The notes under the pieces were generated by a model. The model was given only the letters and a program-made list of their open reading frames with translations, did no database searches and had not been told where the DNA came from. Below, in pieces: positions 32,749-41,409 of a stretch of 64,000 bases of DNA. A program made the position numbers and the translations under genes. Positions within the stretch are counted from its first letter, which is position 1; each line of letters opens with the position of its first letter. This stretch comes from Mycolicibacterium sp. CBMA 247 (GTDB taxonomy: Bacteria > Actinomycetota > Actinomycetes > Mycobacteriales > Mycobacteriaceae). The DNA lies in the NCBI RefSeq assembly GCF_009729095.1, contig NZ_VTGX01000004.1:434001-498000 (forward strand). The letters run 5' to 3'.

Positions 32749-33873
32749 TCAGTCGGACTCGCCCGCGTCGCCTTCGCCCGCGTCGGCTTCCGCTGCCTCA
32801 GCTTCCCGCGCCTCAGCTTCCGGAGCGCCGTCGACGTCCTCTGCATCGCCGACTTCTTCGGAGCCATCGGCATCTTCGGAGTGGTCAGAGTCCTCAGAGG
32901 CAAAGTCAGCCTCGGGCTCGACAACTGCACCCGGCCAATAGGCCCGCCACTCGTCCTCGGCGATCGACCCCAGCGGTGTCGAATCGAGTTCCTCGGGAAC
33001 GTCCTCACCCCGGCGGCCCGCCGCGACGTCGGACTCCACCACCCGCACGGTATCCATGAACTCCAAAACCGCGCTGCGCAACTCATTCTCGGCGTCGGCG
33101 TCCGCCGAAACCACCACCGAGGTCAACGCCACCGGCACGAGGTCGGCGGGCAGGCCGGCCTGGGCCACCCGGGCCAACACCTTCTGCGCCAACGCCAAAG
33201 CCGGCTGCCCGGTGGGCACGTCATCCATCGATGACACCCGCGCCTTCACCTTCTGCTCCTGGGCCTTGCGTTCCTCCCACTGGGCCAGCTGCTCGTCCAG
33301 TGAAATCGATTCTCCGGCAAGCACTGCCGGCACGCGATTACCGAGTTTGCGCACCAACGCATCGGCGACGTCGTCGATGCTGAAGGGATGCACGGGCGCG
33401 TCCTCGGCGATGCGAGCGTGGAACAGCACCTGCAGCAGCACATCGCCGAGCTCTTCGCGCAGTTCGTCGGCATTGCCGCCGCGCACCGCGTCGAACACCT
33501 CGTAGGTTTCTTCCAAGAGATAGCGACGCAGCGAATCGTGGGTTTGCTCGCTCTCCCACGGCCCAGCGGTGCGCAGCTTGTCCATCATCGCCACCGCGTC
33601 CACGAGCCGCTCCCCCGCCTGTGCCTGCGGCGCCGCGATCAAGCGGTCCCCGGCCGCCAATCGGGCCTTGACCGCTGGGTGCTCGGGATCCGAGGACAGC
33701 AGCACAGGTGCCGGGTTCTCCTCGTCGTCGCCGTAGATGGGACGGGCCGCGGGCAACGTCCACGGCACCTTGATCGGCATTTCCTCGGTGTACTGCACGT
33801 CGCCGGTGAGGAACTCGATCGCTTCGACCGGCACCAGCGAGGGGCGGCGGGGATCAACCAGAACGACGGTCAT
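32749..33873 (-). CDS. mazG: Nucleoside triphosphate pyrophosphohydrolase MazG with acidic tail
   Basis: The 374-residue MazG hydrolyses non-canonical NTPs to NMP and pyrophosphate. The Mg2+-binding helices show EETYEVFDAV and REELGDVLLQV (the EExxE...ExxD pattern). A second, degenerate MazG-like segment follows (LALAQKVLARVAQAGLP). The C-terminal 65 residues are almost entirely Glu, Asp, Ala and Ser, with repeats such as EAEAREAEAAEADAGEGDAGESD. This tail makes the protein about 50 residues longer than the M. tuberculosis enzyme as I remember it. ATG at 33873 overlaps the mfd stop by four bases, so mfd-mazG is one unit. Confidence 0.92.
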   Translation of the reverse strand: MTVVLVDPRRPSLVPVEAIEFLTGDVQYTEEMPIKVPWTLPAARPIYGDDEENPAPVLLSSDPEHPAVKARLAAGDRLIAAPQAQAGERLVDAVAMMDKLRTAGPWESEQTHDSLRRYLLEETYEVFDAVRGGNADELREELGDVLLQVLFHARIAEDAPVHPFSIDDVADALVRKLGNRVPAVLAGESISLDEQLAQWEERKAQEQKVKARVSSMDDVPTGQPALALAQKVLARVAQAGLPADLVPVALTSVVVSADADAENELRSAVLEFMDTVRVVESDVAAGRRGEDVPEELDSTPLGSIAEDEWRAYWPGAVVEPEADFASEDSDHSEDADGSEEVGDAEDVDGAPEAEAREAEAAEADAGEGDAGESD

Positions 33874-36800
33874 CGTGCCTCCCCTCGTGCCTGCGAGAAC
33901 TTCGTTATATCAACATCCGACTGGCCTTTTCCATGAAGAACCAGCACCAGACCGGCCACCATTTGGACAACGTCGAGGTCGCGGATCCGCGGTGATCCGA
34001 TGCCGTCGCTCTCGCGTGGGATCGGCACCTGGACCACCGAGGTGGTAGCCCGGTAGTGCGCGCCGGGGTACATGCGCTTGAGCCGCAACTGCGCGGAATC
34101 GGGCAGCACCAGCGGCGACAGCTTGATCGTCGACGCCGATACCGCGCCGATCTCGGTGACGCCGTACTCGCGGCACAACAACCGCAACCGGGCCACCGCG
34201 ACGAGGCGCTGCGCCTCGACCGGAAGCGGACCATACCTGTCAATGAGTTCGTCCACGACGGCTCGCACCGCGTCCTCGTCCGCGGCCGCGGCCAGCCGTC
34301 GGTAACCCTCCAGTCGCAACCGGTCACTGCCGATGTACTCCGGCGGCAGGTGTGCATCGACCGGCAGATCGACCCGCACTTCTTTCGGTTCCTGCGGTGT
34401 GGCAACGGTTTTCCCGTCGGCCGCGGCCCGGTAGGCCTCTACGGCCTCGCCGACCAGCCGCACGTAGAGATCGAAACCCACACCGGCCACGTGCCCGGAC
34501 TGCTCGGCGCCCAGCACGTTGCCCGCACCGCGGATCTCCAGGTCCTTCATGGCCACGGCCATACCCGCACCCAGCTCGTTGTTCTGCGCGATGGTGGCCA
34601 ACCGGTCGTAGGCCGTCTCGGTCAGCGGAGCATTGGGCGGGTACAGGAAGTAGGCGTAACCACGCTCGCGGCTGCGGCCCACCCGGCCCCGCAACTGATG
34701 AAGCTGTGACAACCCGAAAGTGTCGGCACGCTCGACGATCAACGTGTTGGCGTTGGAGATGTCCAGGCCGGTCTCGACGATCGTGGTGCAGACCAGGATG
34801 TCGTATTCACGGTTCCAGAAGCCCTCGACGGTCTTCTCCAGCGTCTCCTCGTTCATCTGCCCGTGCGCGACAACGACGCGGGCTTCAGGCACCATCTGAC
34901 GAATCCGGGCCGCGGCCTGATCGATCGTGCGCACCCGGTTGTGGATGTAGAACGCCTGCCCGTCACGCAGCAGCTCACGGCGCAACGCCGCGGCCACCTG
35001 TTTGTCGTCATGCGGGCCGACATAGGTCAGCACCGGATAGCGCTCCTCGGGCGGGGTGAGAATCGTCGACATCTCGCGGATGCCGGCCAGGCTCATCTCC
35101 AGGGTGCGCGGGATCGGGGTGGCGCTCATGGTGAGCACGTCGACGTGGGTGCGCATCGACTTGATGTGCTCTTTGTGCTCGACGCCGAACCGCTGTTCCT
35201 CGTCAACGATGATGAGGCCCAGGTCTTTCCAGGTCACACCGGTCTGCAACAGCCGGTGCGTCCCGATCACCACATCGACCGACCCGTCGGTCATCCCCTC
35301 CATGGTGGTCCGGGACTCCGCCGGATCGGTGAACCGCGACAACCCCTTGACCGTCACCGGGAAACCCGACATCCGGTTGGTGAAGGTCTGCAGGTGCTGA
35401 TCTGCCAGCAGCGTCGTCGGCACCAGCACCGCGACCTGCTTACCGTCCTGCACGGCCTTGAACGCCGCCCGCACCGCGATCTCGGTCTTGCCGTAGCCCA
35501 CGTCGCCGCAGATCACCCGGTCCATCGGAACCGGTTTCTCCATATCGGATTTAACCTCGGTGATGGCGGTCATCTGGTCCATGGTCTCGGTGAAGCCGAA
35601 CGCGTCCTCCATCTCGTTCTGCCATGGAGTGTCCGGTCCGAACGCATGCCCCGGAGCCGACTGCCGCTTGGCGTACAGCGCCACCAGCTCACTGGCGATC
35701 TCACGAACCGCCTTGCGCGCCTTGGTTTTCGTATTCGCCCAGTCGCTGCCACCGAGCTTTGACAGCGACGGCGCCTCACCGCCGACGTAGCGCGACAGCT
35801 GATCGAGAGAATCCATCGGCACATACAGCCGGTCCGATCCCCCACCGCGTTTGGCCGTCGCGTACTCCAGCACCAAGTACTCGCGCCGGGCGCCGCCGAC
35901 CACCCGCTCGGTCATCTCGACGAACTTGCCGATGCCGTGCTGATCATGCACCACCAGATCCCCGGCGGCCAGAGCCAGCGGGTCGACAACGTTACGGCGT
36001 TTGGCCGCAAGCTTTTTGCCATCCGAGGCCGTCACCCGGTTACCGGTCAGATCGGTCTCGGTGATGACCACGAGGTTGGCCCCGGGCAGGATCACACCGT
36101 CGTGCAGCGGCCCCTTGAGCACCCCGACCACGCCGGCCTTGGGCGCCTCCCCGGGCTCCAACATCCCTGCGGGCGTATCCGAATCGCCGAGCTGCTCCAC
36201 CACGCGATGTGCGGTACCGGCGCCCGGAGTGACCACCGCGGCGTACCCGCCGGTGGCGACGTGGGCGCGCAGCATCGCGAAGATCTCATCGAGACTCTGT
36301 TGACTGCGGGCCGAGGGCGACGGCCGCAGATCGAGTTCGGTGGCCCGGCCGTCGGGCAGCTGGCTCAGCGTCCACCACGGGTGCCCGCCGGCGACAGCGT
36401 CCTCACGCGCCTGGTTGAACGGGACGAATCCGGACGCTCCCATCGCCTCGATGTCGATGGGGGCATCCCCGCCGACCGCGGCCGTCGACCACGATGCTTC
36501 CAGGAACTCCTGCCCGGTCTTGATCAGATCGGCCGCCCGGGTACGCACCTTCTCCGGGTCACACAGCAGCACCGGGGCACCCTCGGGCAGGTGGTGCGTC
36601 AGCGTCGTGGGCTGCACCGGATGCAGCAACGGCAGCAGCGCCTCCATCCCGTCGACCGGGATACCCTCGGAGAGTTTTGCCAGCATGTCGGGCACGCTGC
36701 CGGGCACGCTGTTCTCGTGGGTGGGGTGCTCGGCGGCCAGAACTGCCGCACGCTCACGCACCTCGGCGGTCATCAGCAATTCACGGCACGGCACGGCGAC

Positions 36801-37511
36801 CACGTTCTGCACCGGGATCTCGGGGATCGAGCGCTGGTCGGCGATCGAGAAGATCCGCATCTCGGAGATTTCGTCGCCCCAGAACTCGACGCGGACCGGA
36901 TGTTCGGCGGTGGGCGGGAAAATGTCGAGGATGCCGCCGCGCACCGCGAACTCCCCGCGTTTGCCGACCATGTCGACGCGGGTGTAGGCCAGGTCGACCA
37001 GACGGGCGACGATCGTGTCGAACTCGGCCTCGGATCCGACGGTGAAGGTGACCGGCTCGATACCCACCACATCGGGGGCCATCGGTTGCAGCAGTGAACG
37101 CGCAGTGGTGACCACCACGCGCAGCGGCGAACCCAGCGTCGCATCGTCGGGATGGGCCAGCCTGCGCAGCAGCAACAGCCGGGCGCCGACCGTCTCGACA
37201 CCCGGGGACAGTCGCTCATGCGGCAGCGTCTCCCAGGACGGGAACAGCGCAACGGCGTCACCGAAGACGCCGCGCAACTCGGCGGTCAGATCGTCGGCCT
37301 CCCGGCCGGTTGCGGCGACCACCAGCAACGGGCCCTGCTGGGCCAGCGTGGCAGCCACCAGCACGCGGGCACTGGCCGGCCCCACGAGTGCGAGATCGGC
37401 TGGCCGGTCGGCGGCACGGCGAAGCACGTCCTGCAGAGACGGATCGGTTAATGCCAGCTCAACGAGACCCGCAATCGGGGTCTGGACATGGTCGTGCCCC
37501 GGTGCGGTCAT
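33870..37511 (-). CDS. mfd: Transcription-repair coupling factor Mfd
   Basis: The 1213-residue Mfd displaces RNA polymerase stalled at DNA lesions and recruits UvrA. Parts in order are a UvrB-like N-terminal region (FPSWETLPHERLSPGVETVGARL, VRGGILDIFPP) and the RNA-polymerase-interacting CarD-like domain (LAAGDLVVHDQHGIGKFVEM). The RecG-type translocase follows, with Walker A CGDVGYGKTEIAVRAAFKAV, the DEEQ box IIVDEEQRFGVEHKE and the motif SATPIPRTLEMSLAGIRE. The C-terminal TRCF domain is last. Length is normal. ATG at 37511 is the start. The divergent gene on the other strand begins 67 bases away. Confidence 0.97.
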   Translation of the reverse strand: MTAPGHDHVQTPIAGLVELALTDPSLQDVLRRAADRPADLALVGPASARVLVAATLAQQGPLLVVAATGREADDLTAELRGVFGDAVALFPSWETLPHERLSPGVETVGARLLLLRRLAHPDDATLGSPLRVVVTTARSLLQPMAPDVVGIEPVTFTVGSEAEFDTIVARLVDLAYTRVDMVGKRGEFAVRGGILDIFPPTAEHPVRVEFWGDEISEMRIFSIADQRSIPEIPVQNVVAVPCRELLMTAEVRERAAVLAAEHPTHENSVPGSVPDMLAKLSEGIPVDGMEALLPLLHPVQPTTLTHHLPEGAPVLLCDPEKVRTRAADLIKTGQEFLEASWSTAAVGGDAPIDIEAMGASGFVPFNQAREDAVAGGHPWWTLSQLPDGRATELDLRPSPSARSQQSLDEIFAMLRAHVATGGYAAVVTPGAGTAHRVVEQLGDSDTPAGMLEPGEAPKAGVVGVLKGPLHDGVILPGANLVVITETDLTGNRVTASDGKKLAAKRRNVVDPLALAAGDLVVHDQHGIGKFVEMTERVVGGARREYLVLEYATAKRGGGSDRLYVPMDSLDQLSRYVGGEAPSLSKLGGSDWANTKTKARKAVREIASELVALYAKRQSAPGHAFGPDTPWQNEMEDAFGFTETMDQMTAITEVKSDMEKPVPMDRVICGDVGYGKTEIAVRAAFKAVQDGKQVAVLVPTTLLADQHLQTFTNRMSGFPVTVKGLSRFTDPAESRTTMEGMTDGSVDVVIGTHRLLQTGVTWKDLGLIIVDEEQRFGVEHKEHIKSMRTHVDVLTMSATPIPRTLEMSLAGIREMSTILTPPEERYPVLTYVGPHDDKQVAAALRRELLRDGQAFYIHNRVRTIDQAAARIRQMVPEARVVVAHGQMNEETLEKTVEGFWNREYDILVCTTIVETGLDISNANTLIVERADTFGLSQLHQLRGRVGRSRERGYAYFLYPPNAPLTETAYDRLATIAQNNELGAGMAVAMKDLEIRGAGNVLGAEQSGHVAGVGFDLYVRLVGEAVEAYRAAADGKTVATPQEPKEVRVDLPVDAHLPPEYIGSDRLRLEGYRRLAAAADEDAVRAVVDELIDRYGPLPVEAQRLVAVARLRLLCREYGVTEIGAVSASTIKLSPLVLPDSAQLRLKRMYPGAHYRATTSVVQVPIPRESDGIGSPRIRDLDVVQMVAGLVLVLHGKGQSDVDITKFSQARGEAR

Positions 37512-37578
37512 GATGGGGCCATTCTACGGGGCCGGGATTTCGGGTCCGCCCCGATCTCCGCGGGGCGATCATTGAGCA

Positions 37579-38148
37579 ATGAAGCGTTTCGCGGTGGCGC
37601 TCGTGTCGGTGCTGACGGCCGTGCTCGCCGTGCTGTGGCTCACCACCCGGGAGCCGCCGCGGTCCGCGCACGAGACGGTACCGACGCACCTCGGGCCGGA
37701 CGGAGTGCCCGACTTCGCCGCCTACCCCGCCGTCGATACGGCGCAGTTCGTCCTGCGTGAGGGCGAAGGATTTCCCGTGCAAGGGTTTCGTACACCCGGC
37801 GGTTTCGTCTGCTTGACCACCCAGCACCGGGCGATGTACGCCCTGGACTGCCGTGGGCCGTTCGTCGGCGCCCCTGATGGTGCCAACCTCGCCCACCTCT
37901 TCAGTTACGGCACGACCAACGGCGCGATCCCGATGAGCTTCTCCTACACCGATCAGCCGCTCAGTCCCGTCGACGGTCTCACCGAGGACGAGGCGCCGAT
38001 GCTGCCGGCCGGCCAGCGCTTCGACGTGGGCAACGCCACCTGCATCTACACCGACGACATCCTGCTGGCCTGCCGGATGGCCGATCCGGAAAAGGGCAAC
38101 GGATTCATCGCCACCACCACCGAGACGACATCCTTCGGCCGGTCCTGA
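37579..38148 (+). CDS. Exported hypothetical protein
   Basis: The 189-residue product has a clear N-terminal signal or anchor (MKRFAVALVSVLTAVLAVLWL) and a compact exported domain containing four cysteines (in GGFVCL, LDCRG, NATCIY, LLACRM) that could form two disulfides. Repeated aromatic/hydrophobic beta-strand patterns are visible, but no known domain is recognised. It is divergent from mfd with 67 bases between the starts and co-directional with the LysA-like gene 120 bases downstream. It resembles several mycobacterial secreted proteins of unknown role only in layout. Confidence 0.75.
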   Translation: MKRFAVALVSVLTAVLAVLWLTTREPPRSAHETVPTHLGPDGVPDFAAYPAVDTAQFVLREGEGFPVQGFRTPGGFVCLTTQHRAMYALDCRGPFVGAPDGANLAHLFSYGTTNGAIPMSFSYTDQPLSPVDGLTEDEAPMLPAGQRFDVGNATCIYTDDILLACRMADPEKGNGFIATTTETTSFGRS

Positions 38149-38268
38149 TTTTGGCGCACCGAAGTAACCGACCGTGTGAAAACTGACTCCCGTCAAGATT
38201 GAGCCGCTGCGTGTCAAGGGATCGTCAAGCCCGGTGACACCGGCCCTCATGGCGCCGACTGTGGAGTC

Positions 38269-39609
38269 ATGACCTTGTTGGACATCCTGCCTTCACTTCG
38301 CGCCACCACCCGACCGCGACTCGATCCGAACATCTGGCCCCTGACCACCGGTGTCGACGAGCTGGGCCGGATCACCGTCGGCCGGGTGCCGCTGACCGAC
38401 ATCGCCGACGAGTACCGCACCCCCGCCTATGTACTGGACGAGACCGATTTCCGCACCCGCGCCCGGCGCTACCGCGCCATCCTCAGTGAGGCCGAGGTGG
38501 TCTATGCCGGCAAGTCGCTGTTGACCACGGCCGTCGCACGGTGGGCCGCCGAGGAAGGCCTGGGCGTGGATGTGTGCTCGGCGGCCGAGCTGGCGACAGC
38601 GCTGGCCGGCGGGGTCGACCCGGTCCGGATCGTGCTGCACGGCAACGCCAAATCGTGTGACGAGCTGCGCGATGCGATCGACGTCGGGGTCGGCCGGATC
38701 GTGATCGACTCCCCGATGGAGATCACGTATCTGGCCGGGCTGGCGCGCCGGCCCCAGCCGGTGCTGATCCGGGTCACCCCCGACATCGACATCCATGGGC
38801 ACCGGGCGGTCACCACCGGTGTGACGGACCAGAAGTTCGGCTTCGCGCTGGCCGATCGACGGGTCTCCCGGGCGGCGGCCCGCATTCTGGCCACCCCCAA
38901 CCTCGATCTTGTTGGCCTGCACTGCCATATCGGATCGCAGATCACCGACCCGGCGCCCTACGGCGAAGCCGTACACCGGTTGATCGGCGCGATGGCCGAC
39001 ATCCGCACCGAACACGGCGTGATACTGACCGAGCTCAACATCGGCGGCGGCCATGGGGTTCCGTATGTGCACGGGGACGCGGCACTCGATATCGGCGAGC
39101 TGGCCACCGTCGTCGACGATGCACTGACCGCGGCGTGCGCGGCCGAACGCTTTCCGCGGCCTCGCCTGGTCGTCGAACCCGGCCGAGCCATCAGCGCCCG
39201 GGCCGGGGTGACGCTGTACCGGGTACACGGGGTGAAGGCCCAGCCCGGCGGACGCACCTTTGTCGCGGTGGACGGCGGCATGAGCGACAATCCGAGGGTG
39301 GCCCTGTACGACGCGAAATACACTGTGGCCCTGGCAAATCGACATCCCCTGGGGCCGACGATGGTGGCCACGATGGTGGGCCGGCACTGCGAGGCCGGCG
39401 ACGAGATCGTGCGTGACGTCGAACTGCCCGCCGACATCCATGCGGGTGATCTAGTGGCCGTGGCCTGCACCGGGGCCTACCAACACAGCATGGCCTCGAC
39501 CTACAACATGGTGGGCCGCCCGCCGGTGGTGTCGGTGCGCGACGGCGCCTCCCGGTTGCTGGTGCGCCGGGAGACGACTGCGGACCTGCTGGCCCGCGAT
39601 GTCGGCTGA
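38269..39609 (+). CDS. Intact LysA-type PLP-dependent decarboxylase
   Basis: The 446-residue fold-type III PLP enzyme resembles diaminopimelate decarboxylase (lysine synthesis) or a related amino-acid decarboxylase. All active-site elements are present: the PLP lysine K82 in YAGK, H220 in HIGSQ, the phosphate loop GGGHG (259-263), EPGR (303-306) and the C-terminal CEAGD (374-378). The usual mycobacterial lysA lies elsewhere, beside argS and thrA, so this is probably a second copy with another or overlapping substrate. It is the intact reference for the three lysine-less proteins at 1470-3930. ATG at 38269 is the start. An ArsR gene follows convergently 44 bases away. Confidence 0.85.
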   Translation: MTLLDILPSLRATTRPRLDPNIWPLTTGVDELGRITVGRVPLTDIADEYRTPAYVLDETDFRTRARRYRAILSEAEVVYAGKSLLTTAVARWAAEEGLGVDVCSAAELATALAGGVDPVRIVLHGNAKSCDELRDAIDVGVGRIVIDSPMEITYLAGLARRPQPVLIRVTPDIDIHGHRAVTTGVTDQKFGFALADRRVSRAAARILATPNLDLVGLHCHIGSQITDPAPYGEAVHRLIGAMADIRTEHGVILTELNIGGGHGVPYVHGDAALDIGELATVVDDALTAACAAERFPRPRLVVEPGRAISARAGVTLYRVHGVKAQPGGRTFVAVDGGMSDNPRVALYDAKYTVALANRHPLGPTMVATMVGRHCEAGDEIVRDVELPADIHAGDLVAVACTGAYQHSMASTYNMVGRPPVVSVRDGASRLLVRRETTADLLARDVG

Positions 39610-39653
39610 GCGCTCGCGCGAAGACCCGACAACCGGGATGAGCGCTTGCGCGG

Positions 39654-39977
39654 TCAGCGATCCTGTTCGGCAGCGTCTTTGATGCGGGCCAGGCGGCGTT
39701 CCCAGCCGGCCGCGATGCTGTCGAGCCGTCGCGCCACCTCACCGAGCCGGGCACCCACCGCCTCGTACTTCACCTCACGCCCCACCCTGGCGGCCACAAC
39801 CAGCCCGACATCGGTGAGGACTTTCAGGTGCTTGGCGATGGCCTGGCGGCTGATCGGGAGTTCGTCGGCGAGCGACGATGCGGAGGCAGGCCGACGGCCG
39901 AGCGCGACCAGGACCTGCCACCGGCTGTCGTCGGCCAACGCAGAGAAAACCTCGACCGGCGAGGCATTCTCATGCAT
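39654..39977 (-). CDS. ArsR-family transcriptional regulator
   Basis: The 107-residue winged-helix protein has VFSALADDSRWQVLVALGRRPASASSLADELPISRQAIAKHLKVL, typical of the ArsR subgroup paired with SRPBCC (AHSA1-like) proteins. There are no obvious metal-binding cysteines, so it probably senses something other than metal. ATG at 39977 overlaps the end of the SRPBCC gene by eight bases; a longer open frame upstream is that gene's shadow. The two genes are transcribed from a promoter that carries two copies of a TGCAACC dyad, the likely operator of this repressor. Confidence 0.88.
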   Translation of the reverse strand: MHENASPVEVFSALADDSRWQVLVALGRRPASASSLADELPISRQAIAKHLKVLTDVGLVVAARVGREVKYEAVGARLGEVARRLDSIAAGWERRLARIKDAAEQDR

Positions 39978-40419
39978 CGGCAGCGGCTCCGGCCAGATGC
40001 CGCTGGGCCAGGCTGAGTTCGACGGGCCAGCCACCGCTATGGTCGTCGAACCTGGACCGACGGTCGGCCTCGGGCTCGTCGAGCGAGGCGAACCCGCTCT
40101 CGACGACGCGCAGGACCACGCCGGATGCGGCTGGGGTGATCCAGAATTCGACAAGCGTCGATGAGCTGTCGAGGTTGTCGGCGTCGATGTGCCAGCGGAA
40201 GGCTGCGTAGCGCGGCTCGTCGAGTGTGACGGTGCGCAGGGCGAATCTGCCGTGGGATGGGTCGGTGACGATGGCGACGTCGCCGTCACGCTCGATGTGA
40301 TGGTCGGTGATCTCCTTGTCGTTGATGTACCAGCCGGGTTCGCTCACCAGATCCCAAACGCATTGCGCCGGTGCATCGATGGCGATCTCGTGCTCGATTC
40401 GATCGAAGTCGGTGGTCAT
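39970..40419 (-). CDS. SRPBCC/AHSA1-like domain protein
   Basis: The 149-residue product is a START-like SRPBCC (activator of Hsp90 ATPase homologue) protein. The IEHEIAIDAPAQCVWDLVSEPGWYIND start and the FRWHIDADNLDSSSTLVEFWITPAASGVVLRVVESGF end are the usual landmarks. These proteins hold a hydrophobic ligand cavity; no specific ligand is known. ATG at 40419 is chosen because GAGAGGA precedes it; the 11 codons upstream are dispensable. It is the first gene of a two-gene operon with the ArsR regulator. Such pairs are common in actinobacteria. Confidence 0.88.
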   Translation of the reverse strand: MTTDFDRIEHEIAIDAPAQCVWDLVSEPGWYINDKEITDHHIERDGDVAIVTDPSHGRFALRTVTLDEPRYAAFRWHIDADNLDSSSTLVEFWITPAASGVVLRVVESGFASLDEPEADRRSRFDDHSGGWPVELSLAQRHLAGAAADA

Positions 40420-40447
40420 GTCAGGGTTTCCTCTCTGGCCGGATTGC

Positions 40448-40499
40448 TGCAACCCAAGGGTTGCACATGGAGCCCGGGAATTGCAACCATTGGGTTGCA
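40448..40499. promoter_or_regulatory. Duplicated TGCAACC-type dyads, ArsR operator
   Basis: TGCAACCC-AA-GGGTTGCA at 40448-40465 is a dyad with perfect 8-base arms. TGCAACC-N4-GGTTGCA at 40482-40499 is a second copy with 7-base arms. Their centres are 34 bases apart. They lie directly upstream of the SRPBCC-arsR operon, so they are very probably the repressor's own operator. Confidence 0.75.
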
Positions 40500-40550
40500 G
40501 TTGATGTTGTCTACCGTCTCGTCGACGTCAGGCGAGCGAACGCCGCAGGC

Positions 40551-41186
40551 CTACTCCTCGTGCAGCACCGGATCGGACTCCAGGTGGGTCAGCCCGTTCC
40601 ACATCAGGTTGACGACGTGGGCCGCCACGACCTCTTTCTTGGGCTCGCGAACGTCGAGCCACCACTGTGCGGTCATCGACACCGAACCGACCAGCGCCTG
40701 GGCGTACAGCGGCGCCAGGTCCGGGTCCAGCCCGCGCCGGGAGAAGTCTCCGGCCAGGATGGACGACACCTGGTTGACCGCGTCGTTGAGCAACGTCGAG
40801 TACGTGCCCGAGGTGATCGCGGCCGGCGAGTCGCGGATCAGGATGCGGAAGCCGTCGGTGCGCTCCTCGACGTAGGTCAGCAGCGCCAGCGCCACCCGTT
40901 CGACCCGCACCCGCGACCGGTTGTTGGTCAGCGAAGAGGTGATCCCGTCCAACAGCGCCGACATCTCCCGGTCGACGACGACGGCGTACAGGCCCTCCTT
41001 GCCGCCGAAATGCTCGTAGACCACGGGTTTGGAGACGTTGGCGCGCTGCGCGATCTCCTCGATGGAGGTTCCCTCATAGCCCCGTTCGGCGAACAGCGAC
41101 TTGGCGATCTCGATGAGCTGTTGTCGCCGTTCGTTGCCGGTCATCCGGGCCCGGGGGGCCCGCACTTCCTTCTCGGGTGCTGCCAC
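40551..41186 (-). CDS. TetR-family transcriptional regulator
   Basis: The 211-residue regulator has the N-terminal TetR DNA-binding domain RRQQLIEIAKSLFAERGYEGTSIEEIAQRANVSKPVVYEHFGGKEGLY. The all-helical ligand domain ends in AQWWLDVREPKKEVVAAHVVNLMWNGL. Its position next to tRNA-Gln and glmU, and upstream of mfd in the wider order, matches the conserved mycobacterial TetR gene at this locus (Rv1019 in M. tuberculosis, as I recall). The ligand and targets cannot be read from sequence. GTG at 41186 starts the protein 43 bases from the divergent tRNA gene. Confidence 0.9.
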   Translation of the reverse strand: MAAPEKEVRAPRARMTGNERRQQLIEIAKSLFAERGYEGTSIEEIAQRANVSKPVVYEHFGGKEGLYAVVVDREMSALLDGITSSLTNNRSRVRVERVALALLTYVEERTDGFRILIRDSPAAITSGTYSTLLNDAVNQVSSILAGDFSRRGLDPDLAPLYAQALVGSVSMTAQWWLDVREPKKEVVAAHVVNLMWNGLTHLESDPVLHEE

Positions 41187-41229
41187 GCTTATCAGGCTAG
41201 ACCGTTCGACTAGAGTCTCTCCCGGACAT

Positions 41230-41301
41230 TCCGTCGTGGTGTAATCGGCAGCACCTCTGATTTTGGTTCAGATAGTTCAGGTTCGAGTCCTGGCGACGGA
41301 G
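41230..41301 (+). tRNA. tRNA-Gln (anticodon TTG)
   Basis: The 72-base cloverleaf has acceptor arms TCCGTCG and CGACGGA, a D-arm ending in GGCAGCACC, an anticodon stem TCTGA/TCAGA closing the loop TTTTGGT (anticodon TTG), and a T-loop GTTCGAGTC. The CCA is not encoded. It lies just upstream of glmU, as in other mycobacteria. Confidence 0.95.
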
Positions 41302-41312
41302 CTCAAACTTCC

Positions 41313-41395
41313 GCGAGCGACCACAAAATGCCAGTGTTGCGTGCGTGTCATCACGAATGCTGGGGGTCCCCCCGCTTGCGGGGGAGGTCGCTCGC
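41313..41395. repeat. Nested inverted repeat between tRNA-Gln and glmU
   Basis: Outer 10-base arms GCGAGCGACC (41313-41322) and GGTCGCTCGC (41386-41395) are perfect complements. They enclose a perfect inner hairpin CCCCCGC-TT-GCGGGGG at 41369-41384. The GGGGGTCCCCCCGCTTGCGG part resembles a palindrome common in mycobacterial genomes. It ends 14 bases before the glmU start, just ahead of its ribosome-binding site, so it could influence glmU expression. Confidence 0.6.
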
Positions 41396-41409
41396 CGGAA
41401 AGGAGAAAT

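Noticed and set aside
39610..39653. Repeated GAGCGCT(C/T)GCGCG between the LysA-like gene and arsR
   Set aside because: Two short direct repeats of about 13 bases that do not form a hairpin; likely chance.
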